Of a DNA stretch of 64,000 bases, positions 29,413 to 42,996 are shown in pieces (position 1 is the stretch's first letter; every line of letters starts with the position of its first letter). Location: contig JAJEKB010000487.1 of NCBI GenBank assembly GCA_022393335.1, positions 98,424 to 162,423 of the forward strand. Direction: 5' to 3'. The notes beneath the pieces were generated by a model that was given only the letters and a program-made list of their open reading frames with translations, did no database searches and had not been told where the DNA came from. This DNA is from Macrotrachela quadricornifera. Lineage: Eukaryota; Rotifera; Eurotatoria; Philodinida; Philodinidae. A program made the translations under genes and the position numbers.

Positions 29413-31057
29413 ATAACAATAGACAATAATTATCTTATTTATCTTTGTATTTCTTATTTTTTTTTCTTATATTGTATCTTTAAAAAAAGACATGAATGAA
29501 TAAATAAAGGAAGATCAAAAGACTAATATTTTTAAATCAATAGAATATAACTAATTTATTATTACTTAGAAATTATGATTTGTATCTAATTTTCGAGATA
29601 TTCTTGCAGACGAATTATAAAATATTAAAGAAATGTGTTCCTATAAATCAAAGAATCTTACATTTAATTGTCTTGTTACTATATGATGATAAAACAATTG
29701 AGAAAGAGATCATTCTTATAATAAATTAATCATAATTTGTATATCAATATAGAAATCATTGTTAGATAAATTTGAATTCAAAAAATAAATGTTTATATGC
29801 AACTGTTGTCAATTTTAAAATAAAAGATGGACGCGTATTTTTTTTCTAAATAACTTTCGATACGAACAAGATAAAGAGGTGCAATTTTCACTATTGGAAA
29901 GAGACAATGAAGGCATATGGATTCGCATATTATAAGATAAAATAACATAGTTTTTTGAATAACTTTAAACGACATATTTGAAAATGATCCTATGTGCGTT
30001 ATGTGATGAAAATGATTTTTTTAATATTTCATGTACATTTGAACTGCTGACAAAAGATCTACAGAACTCTACGCAAAATCAAGACTTTCAGATTTATTTA
30101 TTCAAAAATTATAAGCATCTTAGTAGAAATTCTCAATTGATTTTTGTGAAAATTTCATTGTTTTTACGTTTTTCCCAATTTTTCAGTATTTTTGTTCAGA
30201 AAGCCTCCTAAAAAAAACAACTGTAATTTCCAATGATGAAATCGCTGTTCTTTATATTAAATATACATATTTTCATAAAATCAAAAATTTTGCCAATTGA
30301 AGTCAACACAATCGTTGTGGTTATTTAGTGTATTTTTTATTGTTCTATTTTTAGAATCATTTGTATTTATATAAGATTTATATCTATTTTGATCAATCTC
30401 AAAAACACAGATTATCTACAAATTTTATTTTACGACAATATAAATTGTCGAATGCTATTAGCACTAAGACATTATTTTGATAAGCTCACACGTTTTTCTT
30501 GCTCGTTTGTACGTGCAAGAATTCCAAATATAAACATTTAATACCAGTACTTATTTATATATTGAAGAAAACCGACTTTATATGAATAAATAAAAACAAA
30601 AAAAAAAAGAGAAAATGTCTCGCCATTAAGTATTCATTTTATTGCAAATAGAAATAAAGGAGAATTCAGTGGAAGATAAAATCGTTGATAATAAAAATGC
30701 CATATCGATTGAAAATAAAACATTTCTTTTTGTTATTACCTGCTTAAGGTCTTTCTCATTTTGTCGTTTTTTTTTCTTCACATAATAAAATACAAAATTA
30801 TTCTTATTTCCCTGATTTTTTTTCCGGTTCAGTATAGTTTAGATTCCATTTAGCTAATGGATGATTAAAGAAGAACAGAAATGATGAGAAAACTATTGAT
30901 TGACTAGAAATAAAAGATTGAGATAATTCTTGATGTGCATTACGCACGAATTCGCATTCATCGATCGTCACAAAGTTCACATATAAAGATGTGTTTCCTT
31001 TTACATTTTATATATTATTTACTAACTAATCTATTTTAGTTAATATTAGTATCAAAT
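29413..31057. other. Intergenic region
   Basis: Alpha-tubulin 3' end, then 1.5 kb of AT-rich sequence. A TATA-like ATATAAAG at 30981-30988 is about 75 bp before the carbonic anhydrase ATG and may be its promoter. Otherwise nothing recognised. Confidence 0.4.
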
Positions 31058-32693
31058 ATGTTACAATTAATATTAACAATTCTATTATTTCTTCCAATAT
31101 TTATTGAATCTAAAGGTAAATATATTCGTTATTTATTTAAATTATATTTATATTATATAGAACATTGGTCATATGAAAATATCAAAACATGGCCACATAA
31201 TGCACATTATTGTGGTGGACATTTACAATCACCAATTGATTTACGATATAATATTTCACATTATAATAATCGTCTTAAACATATGTATTTAGACAGACAA
31301 ACTTTTGGTAAATAATACTGATTTATATATTTATTTAAATTTGATTTATTATTTTGTATTCATAGAATTACCACACCTTGTCAATAATGGTCATACGGGT
31401 AAATCTAGATATGAAAAGTGTATATTGATCAATCTATATAATATATTTTAGCTAAACTTAATTTAGCAAATCATTATATATTAAAAAATGTTGCTTCAGA
31501 TAATGAAGATTTTATAGTAGAACAACTTCATTTTCATTGGGGACATTCTCATGATAATAAAAATGGATCTGAACATTTACTTGAAGGACAATCATATCCA
31601 TTAGAAGTAATTATAAATTATTTAATAAAAATATTTTTGTGAGTATATCTTTTTTTTAGATGCATATAGTAACTTATTCAAAAATGTATTCAAAGTTCAG
31701 TGAGGCATTATCAAATATACGTGGACTTGCAGTTGTTGGAGTTTTTTTTGAAGTAAATTAATAATTATATATATATATATACTAGTGTTCAAAATCATTC
31801 ATACGAAGGAAGAAAATAATGCAAATGCTATATTCATCGCAAGGATTAAGTCATTTGAGTTGCAATTTTCGTCATATTTAGAAAGTTTTCAATTTGATCA
31901 TAAAATGATGGTTTTAAATAGTCAGATAAAAAAATTTTGTGTTTTAGTTTCATCTAAAATTGTTCATACAATTTATTCAATGACATAGGGAAATAGTACG
32001 AGATTCATTATTCTACATTTACTAATATAACACATGATTTCTCTTCTTTGTTATCTAAAACCAACATTGTATGGCGAATCAAACTGATACTTTCTATAAG
32101 TAAACTCTACAATTTGCTGAAAAGTATAGTTTAAAAGGCATAATTTTTGCAGAGATATAACGCTTGTCTTATTTTCTACCATTATGTATAAACAATTTTA
32201 ACCGTTATTCTATTCATTTTTTAATGATTAGCTTAGCAATGTGTCAAATCCATATCTGGAACCATTAGTTAAAACATTACAACATATTAAAGATAAAAAT
32301 AAACAAGAAACACTTACAGAGAAATTTAATCTAATTGAATTAATTGGTGAAAAACGTATGCATCGTTATTATCGTTATGATGGGTCATTAACAACTCCAC
32401 CTTGTTATGAATCAGTGATATGGAGTGTTTTACAAGAACCATTACAACTCTCATCACAACAACTTCATGCTTTTCAATCTTTACATGAAGATAAATCTAA
32501 AATAATGAAAAATACATATCGAACAGTACAACCACTTGGTACAAGAAAATTATTTCGTAGTTTTCGTTCAAAAGATATTCATGATGATAAATTAAAGGAA
32601 CGAATAACAGGAGAAAAAAGTCATGGGCAATATTTATCATTTAATATAAAAATATATTTTATTTTCATTAGTCTTTTAATATTTATTATCTGA
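31058..32693 (+). CDS. Alpha-carbonic anhydrase, secretory, probably membrane-anchored
   Basis: Six exons (31058-31115, 31161-31307, 31366-31398, 31452-31606, 31660-31752, 32232-32693) encode 315 residues. A hydrophobic signal peptide (MLQLILTILLFLPIFIES) is followed by WSYENIKTWP and the mature domain. All three zinc-binding histidines are present: two in QLHFHWGH and one in LEMHIVTY. The proton-shuttle histidine is there in VNNGHT, and the Thr199 region is intact in GSLTTPPC. The enzyme should therefore hydrate CO2 outside the cytosol. The last 15 residues are strongly hydrophobic (ending FISLLIFII) after a hydrophilic stretch, which suggests a GPI-attachment signal or a C-terminal membrane anchor, as in CA4 or CA12/14. 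Intron 1 is only 45 nt and open in frame; intron 5 is 479 nt. Confidence 0.93.
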
Positions 32694-33257
32694 AAAAAAA
32701 AGCAAGACTCTATATTTTTGCTTTTTAGTTTTAGAATTTTAAAAATTTATGTAGACTCTTAAATAATTAATAAAATATACATATATCTAGTTTTTTGATC
32801 CTATAATTTTTTCAATAAAACTAAATATTAAAAAAAAATTTCTAATCATTTTTATCGACTATATGTTCCAGATTATTATGATTATTTGATAAGATAGATT
32901 AATAATATTTATTCTTATTAAAATCTTCTGATTGATCAATTATTTAAATTCCTAATAATAACAAATTTTATCAATATATTTATTTTAAAATTGTAATGAA
33001 ATTTTTCTTTTATTCTAAATAAGATTTCTTATGTAAATAGTCAGTCAGTCAATATATTATCGATATTTTTCTTTTCTTTCTTCATACTCGATTGTGTGCA
33101 TGATTGAGAACTAAAGAGAAAAAAAAAACATAAATTACGATTAACAAGTATTTTTCTTCAAAACAATAAAAGTTTCTTTTTCACTTTCCTGTTCCGTCAC
33201 CATCACCACCGTCATCAATAAAAAGAACACGTATGTACACATACACATACAAATAAA
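32694..33257. other. Intergenic spacer
   Basis: AT-rich 564 bp holding the end of the carbonic anhydrase transcript and the 5' region of the CARD/APPBP2 gene. A CACCATCACCACCGTCATC stretch lies in the presumed leader. No other feature. Confidence 0.5.
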
Positions 33258-36200
33258 ATGAATCGTGACAGTGCCAATGCTACTCGTTTACGTGTTAATC
33301 GTATCGCTTTAATTCAACAACTTGATGCACAAGAACTTGTACCTAAACTTGTTCGTGCTCGGATACTTTCTGTTAATCATGATGTACAATATATAAATCA
33401 AGGTACATCAAGAATTGATCGTGCACGTCGTTTAATTGATTGTCTTTTAAATCCAATATCAATTGAAAAAGAAGCTGAACGTAGTGATCGTCCAGCAAAT
33501 TGGTTTTTACAATTTCGTAGTATTTTATTAGAAAATTCATCAATTTATGGTGATCTTGTAGCGGCACTTGATAATACAATAATTCGTACACCTGATTTTG
33601 CTCAACGTGCATCTGAAGCATTTGCAGATAAAACACATAATCAACGTTCACATGAATTTCGACAAAATGTTAATAAAGATTTACTTCGTACATCTGAACC
33701 ACGACAAGATAATGAACAAAAAAAAAGTTCGCCTATAGGAACAAATCAAGAACAAATAACAAAAATTGAATTTGATCGATATGCAATGAATAAAATATTA
33801 ATTGAAGGAAATTTTCAAAAAGTTATTGATAATCTTGCTTATCATTCACAGGTATAATAATCATTTTTGATTATTATTTATTTGTAAAATATATTTAAAA
33901 AAATAATATTTAGACTCCTGAATGGTTATTTGAACAATTATCACAATCAAATCAATTATATGATCGTGAACAACTTCAAGCTGAACAACAAACATTTGAT
34001 GATATGCGTCGTCTTGAATTAATGAATAATTTAATAAAAAAAGAAAATTCACTTGCTAATCAAAATATTTTTGATACACCAATAGTTGATTCACTTCTTT
34101 TAAATCCTAATCATTATCATTGTTTTTATAAATATTTTATTGCATTATCATCTATATATGGAATTCATTTTGATCGACAATTTTTTCAATCATTTATTAA
34201 TTCACTTGAAAAACAAAATGATTTAATTAAAATTCTTGATAAAGGTTTTCAATTATATTATTTTTTATATAATTATGGAAGATATGAATTATGTCGACAA
34301 ATTATTGAACGTATTGTACAATTTTTAACAAAACAAGTTAAACAACAACAACCAATTATTTGGACTTATTTATTTCGAGCATGTTGTGCACTTATACAAG
34401 TACATAATCAAAGTTTAGAAATGAAAGAAGCATGGGCAAGAATTGAAGCTGCAAATGAAATTGCTGATAATCTTAAAACAACAGGCATAGGTAAATATAT
34501 TTCACTACTTTAACTATAATATCATTTTTTGTTGTTTTATTTATTTTAGAAATTACTAATAATGATTATGCTTGGTTATATTTTGCTGCATCACAAACAG
34601 CATGTGAAGATGCTAATTTTGATGCTTGTATACAATATTGCTATAGGTATAGTTTAATTATTTTTTCAAATATTAAATAATATATTTATTTAAAAATATC
34701 AGAGGTCTTAAATCAGTTGATAAGAATAATCATTTATTAATTGTTGATTTACTTTGTTCACTTACACAAGGATTAACATCAAAATGGATTATGAATAAAG
34801 CACAATCAACAGCTATTATGGCTGTACAATATGCAGCGTAAATCTTTATGTATATAATTAAATATAATCAATTTTTGTTTTAATCGTAGAAAATATTGTG
34901 ATCGAAATAGTCCGAAATATATTTATGCACTTCAACAACTTGTTCAATTTTCAAATGAATTTATTCAAGATCCAAGTTCTGTTGAATTAGCACAGGTATA
35001 AAATTGATTTTATATAAATTAATTCTGGCATGTCGATAAAATTGTTTAGTAGCTATTCTTCGTCTTTATGATTATCAGGCTTCAAAAAATATGAGCAGAA
35101 GTTTAACATAGTTCGGTTCATTTTACATTGAAGAATGCTACTTATAGTACCTATTTTGATAAAGATTGAGTTAGTACTCTACCCAAGATAACAGAATCTC
35201 TGGTGTTTTAGTCATTTAAGTACTAGCGTGCCTAATACGGCATACGATATGATATTAAAATGAGGTTTTTACTATGATATAGAAGATATTTTCATAAATC
35301 TTATATTAGAGAGTATATAAATCTATATTTTAGTATGCATTTGATCGAGCTCGAACTGTTTACGGTTATGAATCATTAGCTGTTGCTCATTCTCATCGGC
35401 ATTTATCAAAAAGTTTAATAACTGTTGCTTCATTAACTTATTCTCATCGTGATGCTGAAGAAAATGTATCTGATAATAAGAATGTTGATGATACACAAAC
35501 AGCATATCTTCATCATGCTCATGAAGCTTATCGTATTGCACAAGATTGGTTTGGTATTGAAGATCGTGTTCGTCTATTTCCATTTAAAATGAGTCTAGCT
35601 CATGCATTACAAGCACGAGTTTCATCGGATATAAATGATAATAAAGATAATTATTTTAATGATGCTATGGAATTACTTGATGATTGTTTTGCTAGTGCAC
35701 AAGACATATTTGGAACAATGAGTTTTAAAGTTGCACAAGTTCATCGACTTCGATCAGCAACATATCTTAGCAAAAAAATGTAAAATGGAAATTTTTTTTT
35801 GCATTAATCTTCATAATAAGTTTGTTTGTTTATTTTTTTGATATAGGTATAAGGAAGCTGAACAACAATTAAATATGTGCTTACAAATATATAAACTTTG
35901 TTTACCACCAAATAGTTTTCATTATCTTTTAACAAAAGCAAGTTTAGGTTTAATTCATAAACAACAAGGAAATTATTCACAAGCTTTACCATTATTTCAA
36001 AGTATTTCTGGTTTATTAGGTAAATATTTTCATTTTTGTATATTTAATAATATATAATTATTATATATAGATACAAAAACTCAATCATTTCGTTGGATAA
36101 ATGTAGTTCTTGAAAGTCTTATTGAATGTTATACTCATCTTGATGAAGAAGGAGAAGGAGAAAAACAAGAACATCGTGCATCTTCTACAAGAACAAACAG

Positions 36201-36438
36201 TGAATTAGAAAAAGTTCGTGCAGAATTATATGAATGGCGACGTACTAGTGTAAAACGAATTGATTTAATGGATTTAATTAATCAAGAACCATCAAAATCA
36301 TTACATCAATTTCTTCATGATTCAACAAGATTTCAAGAAACAACTGATCGTATTCATGCACTAATGCATACGCAACAAAAAGCAAAAACTCGAACATCAA
36401 TACCAATTTTGAATTCTAAAACACATCAAGAAGTTTGA
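33258..36438 (+). CDS. CARD-like domain fused to APPBP2-type TPR protein
   Basis: Eight exons (33258-33851, 33914-34490, 34550-34646, 34703-34837, 34890-34995, 35334-35779, 35847-36019, 36071-36438) encode 831 residues. Residues 8-108 or so have the six-helix pattern of a CARD: RIALIQQLDAQELVPKLV, ILSVNHDVQYI, the helix-4 motif TSRIDRARRLIDCLL, ANWFLQFRSILLENS and YGDLVAALDN. From about residue 180 the protein follows APPBP2, starting at IEFDRYAMNKILIEGNF. Its TPR units include AVQYAAKYCDRNSPKYIYAL, AFDRARTVYGYESLAVAHSH and a repeat like EAEEMHIKAIQIKEQL (here YKEAEQQLNMCLQIYKL). Human APPBP2 (585 residues) is a cullin-2 substrate receptor with no CARD. CARD and start of the APPBP2 part share exon 1, so the fusion is not a gene-model artefact. 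The last 80 residues or so have no counterpart I recognise. Confidence 0.78.
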
Positions 36439-38153
36439 CACACGTTCCATTTTCTTTTATAAGACTTAAAAATAGATATAAATAAACATTTGAAATACGA
36501 ACAAATTTAATCGAAATAAAAAAAAAATTATTTTGAATTCTTAAAGTAACCTAAGACATTTTCCAAAAGATTGCCCGTTACGAATTGATTAATGTATAGT
36601 TTATTTAATCCGTAATTAAACTTTTCATTTTATACAATGTGTATAGTTACAACATTAATCAATTCGAGCCTTCTATATCGTTTATAATATTCTATTATAC
36701 GATCAGTGTTCAGCTGTAGCCTTTTCAATATAATTTTGTAATAGAAGTATTTCGATACATGATAGGTGCCAAAACTTGGTAGTATGAATGTGTTAATGTC
36801 ATGTTCTTTGCACTCATAGTTCGTTTTTGGTTTTTTGCTTCGGATCATCAGTCATGTGGCTGCTAATCAAATGAATATCTTCTGCTATTGTCAAGCTTTT
36901 CCATTTTGATCTACGGAGTTTTTCCACAAAACTACGTATTGCTGCAAAATTTCTCACATTATAATTTCTCATCTTTCATAGTAAAAATAGCTTCCTAGAT
37001 AGAACTATTTAAGTGCTCATTGAGTATGTTGATAATAAACAATTACACGAAAATGAGAAAATTACAATTTTTTTGCTCTACTAACAAATTCAATTAGCAC
37101 GACAAATATCAAACTTAAGCAGATAAATACATTGTATTTTGTTACAATAAAATCTCTCTTAAGGAAACATCGTCAGGACTTTTGAAAAGTGTTCATGCTC
37201 ATCTATGGAAGGTGTTATACGTCTTATTACAAAATTTGGTAGCTTCAGCATAGAAGTTTCTTTATTGGTTCTTTAGGGATTACAAATCATTTTATATTTT
37301 TGAATTTATTGGAATCAAAACAATATCTTTGATTATCTACTTGATGATTCAAATAATACTCAAATTATCATCTAATAATTCAACGACTTCTTGTGCCTTT
37401 TCTTGAGATTGATTTTATAATTAATATATTTCTTAAAAGTCGATGTATAAACTATTCATATGCTTGTTTATCAAGTTTTATTACCTTAAAAATTTTAAAT
37501 TTTTGTTTAATTATTGTGTCAACATTCTTCATTACCTCTCAATATATTGGATTTAGAACTCAATGAAATATTGTATTTGCCAGCTAACTTACATTGTAAT
37601 GAACTATTACCATTATTATTATCATTACAATAGCAATCAGGACGTATTAAAGGTCACAGTTAGGAAATGCTCACTTATACGAGATATTCATTAATGAAAA
37701 TTTTATTGTGATTGAGTTTTCATCGTATTAATATTACCCCTTTATATTCGAATATTCGTTAAACATAATGAATTAAAAATCGATCTCTATTAAAATATTA
37801 TTTCAATTGTATAAATCAATTAAAATAATTTTACGATATGTTGAAAGAAGAAAAGAACATATAAATCCCAATTTAGACAAAAAACATATCAACTATGATT
37901 TAATCTCATCCTATCCATAAGAAAAAACAATTGAATACCTAAAATTATTTATCTATATAAAAACATTTCTTTATTTAAAATTCAATGTTTGAGATATATA
38001 TATATATATATATATTTATATAAAGAAACCAGACGAAAAAGTACAATTCATTTCACATTAAATAAATCTAATAAAAAGTGGAATAATATAAACATTTTTT
38101 TTTATCATCACAGTTAAACTGTATCCATTGCACATATGAATATAAATTTTAAT
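36439..38153. other. Convergent intergenic spacer
   Basis: 1.7 kb between the CARD/APPBP2 gene and the Rho gene. AT-rich, with an AT microsatellite at 37994-38014. No coding signal recognised. Confidence 0.5.
37994..38014. repeat. (AT)n microsatellite
   Basis: About ten AT units. Confidence 0.9.
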
Positions 38154-39176
38154 TTACACAGTATAATGATCATGATTATTTTTTTGATGTGGTTTTTTTG
38201 ATCCTGTTGTACAACAAAATAGTGTATCAAACCATGAACATGAATGAAATTTATCAGATAAAATACGCCGACTATAATTTAAACTATGACGATAATGTTC
38301 TTCATATGAATTATGAATTTCTATTGCATGTTCAAATACATTTCTTATATTTAAATTAAGCATTGATGAACATTCTAAATAAATTTTAGCTGAACAAATA
38401 TGTGCTAAATATTCTCCTTGTGATTGTGTTATTGGTTGTTGATTTTTTTCTGCTAATTGATCAAGTGTTGATGGATCATTTCGTAAATCAAGTTTAGTTC
38501 CAACAAGAATAATTGGTACATAAGGTGCATAACCTAAATAAAATCAAAATTTTAAAAAGAAATTAAATCATAAATAAAATATTACGATTAAGTTCAGGAA
38601 TCCATTTACTCAATATATTTGAATAACTATCTGGATCAACAAGTGAAAAACAAAGTATAAAAACATTCGTATTCGGATAAGCCATTATACGAAGTTGATC
38701 ATATTCTTCCTAAAAAAAAAAAGATTAGTTTCTTTTTTCCAATAGAATAAAATAATATTCTAATTTACTTGTCCAGCACTATCAAATAGATTTAGAATAT
38801 ATTTACGATTATTTATTGTTACTGTTGCTAGAATATTTAAATACTTGAAAATAAGCTTTTTTTTATTTTCTCATTTATTAACCTGCATAGTTCTCAAAAA
38901 TAGTTGGTACATAAGGATCCTGTGGATATTCTCCATCTTTATAAACAATACATAATGTTGTCTAAAAGAAAAATTTTTTTATTTATTTTTAACTAATCAA
39001 TTTACTTTCTAATCTTACTTTGCCTGTATAACCATCACCTGTAGGAATACAATATTTTTAATTTATAATAAATTTTTTTTTATTGTATATAACTTACCAA
39101 CAACGACGACTTTAATTTCTTCTATCATTGACGTAACCGTCGTTGATCTATATTTGTTCGAGTTTGATTTTGGCAT
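38154..39176 (-). CDS. Atypical Rho-family small GTPase without CAAX box
   Basis: Six exons (39176-39098, 39038-39019, 38961-38883, 38827-38769, 38709-38586, 38533-38154) encode 246 residues. G1 is GDGYTGKTT, against GDGAVGKTC in Rac. Switch I is YVPTIFENY, G3 is DSAGQEEYDQLR, G4 is GTKLDL and G5 is ECSS. The Rho insert region is visible around STLDQLAEKNQQPITQ. All nucleotide-binding residues are kept. About 50 residues follow the G domain, containing LFCC but no terminal CAAX, and the protein ends HYTV. Membrane attachment would have to be by palmitoylation of the CC pair, as in RhoU/RhoV-type proteins, or be absent. Exon 2 is only 20 nt and encodes the P-loop. I cannot place it in a named Rho subfamily. 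Confidence 0.88.
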
Positions 39177-40697
39177 GTACTATATAACAGGAAAAAAGAA
39201 TGAATGAATGAACATTCATACATCTGGCAATATTCTCATAATTCTTTGTACTATAGTACAAACTAATCGATCATTCAAATAAAACAAAAAAAATCTTAGT
39301 ATAGTAGTTCAACATTTGATAATAATTCTTTTTTTTTTCTTAGGTACATTTACCTGTAAATTTACTGTTAATAAACATTGAAAGAAACTCGATTGTCGTT
39401 TTGTGATATATTTAAATAAGTATGAGAGAAAAGGTATAGACAGAATAAAAAAAAAAGAAAATGAACACTTTTTTTTTCCTCTTTCTTCTCACTTTACAGA
39501 TGACCCGAAGAGGAGAAGACGAGATGAATGATTTTTTTTTATTTATGAATATATATATATATATGCATGGTCAATCAACGAATCGAAATGAAAATTTCAT
39601 AGAGGTCGTTTTAAATATTAAATTTAGAGGAGTAAAAAGGATTAAATTAAAGATAAACCTTGTTGAGTAATGATTTTTGGAATTTTTATAATGATGATCT
39701 TATCAGGGATTAATTGAACGATTTTGTACAGACATCCAAGATCTAAGAACATTTACAGTGCTTACTTCAAAGTATGCAAATGACGACAATGAATGTGTGT
39801 TCAAGGTGAAAATCTTTGTTGATGTTGGCGGTGTACATACACACACTCACATATATAACGAAAAAAAAAGACGAAAGGGATAGAAAAGTGAAGAGAACCC
39901 ATTTTCCTTCTTCTTTGCCGTTATAGTAGATGAGATGTTCTTTCTATAGGCTTCTGTTCTTTTTCTTTTACATTTCTTTTTAAAGAAGTATGATTTAATC
40001 ATCTATATCTAGTATTTCTTTCCTTGTTATTGTCTTACCAAATATCCCATTGTATCATCTATATTTATTCCTTCTTGTCTATTCTTTATTCAAAATAGAT
40101 AGATGAATTAACTGATAAAGATATAATTATCTATTATATTATAATATGTAATTGAGCATTCATTTTTTTTTTTTGGTATAGAAAATATTCAAATAATAAA
40201 TATAGAAAGTGAACGAATGAAATCGATCGATATTAAATATATTCTCAATTCATTCAAGATGGAATAATAATTAGATTGCATGATGTATAATCAATGTTTA
40301 TAAAAAAAAATTGTGTCAAATAATCAATAAATGATTATAAGAAATATTCGAAAAAAAAATGTTATTTTAATGATTAATTAATGTAATCAATTGATTTTCT
40401 TTTATTACATTTTGATAGAAAAAGACAGGTGGATTTAAAGATATGAAAGAAATCTTTTGAAAAAGGAAATGATTTCCACATTCAAATAGCAAATATTTGA
40501 TATATATTGATCGATCTAATCTTTCATAATACAACCTATTCGTATTTAGAATAGAATGAAAGTATTTGCAATAGATTAAAATTGCTTTCATTTCATTCAG
40601 TAAATCATGTCAAGACCCTATGTTTTTTTTTTATTTACATTTCAAAAAACCAACACAACAAAACAAATCCGAAAATTTTATAATAATAGTTCTATGA
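39177..40697. other. Intergenic region
   Basis: 5' region of the Rho gene and 3' flank of TMEM107 copy 1. AT-rich, no feature recognised. Confidence 0.5.
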
Positions 40698-42589
40698 TTA
40701 ATTGGAGATATTGTGTCTAATAGCATTGGCTACTTCAATGAAAAATGGTATACAACTACACACAGCAAAAACAGGCCAAAATGAAACACTACACCAACGA
40801 GTAAAAACCATAAAAGCAAGTGAAATAGCACCAGCTGAATGAAGTAATGTTGCTATTAAGAATAAAAAACAATCATCAATCATTATTTATATAAGAAAAA
40901 AAATACATACTCATAAATGTCACTTTATTTTGAAGTAAACTTAGTCCAAGTAAGAATATAATTAGTTCAATGATAAGTAATACAATTGAAAATGATAAGG
41001 CAATAATAAATCTTTTATATAAAAGATTCTTGAAAATAAAATAATATGTATATAGTTAGAAACTTACTGTGTCTTCGTTAGATTGTATTGATCTGATGGA
41101 TAATTACAAAACTCGACATATCTTTCCTAAATAAATTTTATATTGACAGTTTATTAAAAATGTAAAGCACATATCTCAATTAATACTGCAGGAGGAATGT
41201 AGGGAAAAATCACTTCCAAAATCGGAAAATCAATAAAGGAGTTTGCTTTCATCATCTGCGCATTCGTTTTAATGTTCTTTGAACTGTCCCGACCACATTT
41301 CATACATCACTGGATGAAGTGATACAATAAAAATCAACTTGACTTTTTTAATTTTATTCTTTATTGAAATTTTGATAAAAGTATTTTTGTACGTAAAATG
41401 AAGTTAGAAAAATTGCATTTATCGATAACATTCATGCATCATACGTGGGTACTAGCAACAGATGTGTTCGGATATGTTAATAATTTCTTATATAATTTCG
41501 AGTTTAAGTTAGTCATTACCGTTCAAAACATCTCGCGAATCGGATATAGTCTTCAATGGTTTTCTCTAAATATGAACTACCTCTGATTTCAGAGAAAATT
41601 GTTTAATATATTTCTTAAAAATCGATGGAAACTGATCCATTACACTGAAGTTTTAGCGAAAGTTTTTCGAAGCAGAAAAATGACTCATTTGATCTTCCCT
41701 CGGTGTCGCGCTGTCTTTCCACTTCGAAATCAATTTTTGTAGAAGTGTGTAAGAATTTTGTGAAATTTTTCACAAATATTAGATCCATAAAAGCTGACTT
41801 ATAAAATTTGTTTTACATCTTCACATTCCCGCATTCAAGAATCTTTGATCTATACGATTTTTTTACGGTAGAATTCAATGTATAGAATCGGAGATTATTT
41901 GATTCGAACGATAACAATGTATTTTTTCAAATGGATGGAAGGAAGTTTTTTATTATTAGTCACTGTAATTTTGCGAAGTGTCAAAATATACAAATTCTTA
42001 AAGAATCATCATAGATTTTTTACAAGAGACTTAAGTCAAATTAAAAAATTAATTTCTCTCATCCAAAGAAGGATCTAGTTTTCTAATCAATAAAGGAAAT
42101 TTTAGTTCTCTAGAATAAAGTTTAGTGATAACAATCTCGATAATGTCTCCACCTAATTTCACCTAGTAGGATTGTTAATATAAAGGATTTCAGAAAATTT
42201 TCCAAGTATATCTAAAGTAGAGACCTTAGGAGATATTTTTATATGCTTATCTTAAAGAATAAGTTTTGAAGGTACTATACAGCCCTAAATGATAATCTCA
42301 AATCAACAGTTGAAATGTTCATGTTTAAAAAAATAATAAAAATTTGTTTAAACTAATTACAGACAAACAACAGAGATCAATTCTTAATCGAAATAATACG
42401 CTATAGAATATTATTTGTCAAATATTTATTTCATCTTACTTTATTCAAATAAATGAAAATAATATCCTGTTTAATGAATAAATTCAATATAGCAAACATA
42501 CTTACATATTCTTTGAATATCATAATTAATATAGAAAGATGAGCTGACATAGTTGTAAAACGTGCAAATATTCCATTTGCTGTAAACAT
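40698..42589 (-). pseudogene. TMEM107: TMEM107 paralogue 1, reading frame apparently broken at intron 2
   Basis: Four exons (42589-42506, 41126-41068, 41028-40911, 40852-40698) match TMEM107, a four-pass protein of the ciliary transition zone (MKS complex). Matching blocks are ARFTTMSAHLSILIMIF, ERYVEFCNYPSD, IALSFSIVLLIIELI, LLHSAGAISLAFMVF and FAVCSCIPFFIEVANAI. Intron positions and phases equal those of copy 2 at 50774-51337. With canonical GT-AG borders exon 2 ends in phase 2 but exon 3 is open only in phase 0, so the total (416 nt) is not a multiple of three and translation would stop soon after. A non-GT-AG junction or a sequencing error could rescue it. The start codon is directly preceded by TTTTACAG. 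Intron 1 is 1.38 kb, much longer than the 57 nt of copy 2. Confidence 0.7.
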
Positions 42590-42996
42590 CTGTAAAATGA
42601 ATAGATCTACTAGAAAATTTCTTTTTTCATGAATCTAATCAACAAAAAAAGAGAGAGAGACAAGAAAAAAAACCCTTTGTTTATTTGCAATATGAGAACA
42701 AAAACATTGAAGAAAGTGAATAAAGCGAAACAAATAATATACGACACAAGGAAAAAAAAAGAGATGAAATAATGTATAAGACACTATCAAACAAAAGAAG
42801 AGAAAAAAAAATTAGAGATTCAGTCTCTCTTGTATTTCAGTTGTTTGGATGTAATTATATGTGTTTATTAGAACAAGTGACAAGAAATAACTGTTATTCA
42901 GAAGAAAAACAAAGGAGAATTTAAAATTAAAATTTAGCCAAATATTGTTCACAAAAAAATTTAAAAGTTGTAAGTATCTAAAAAAAACAAAGATCT

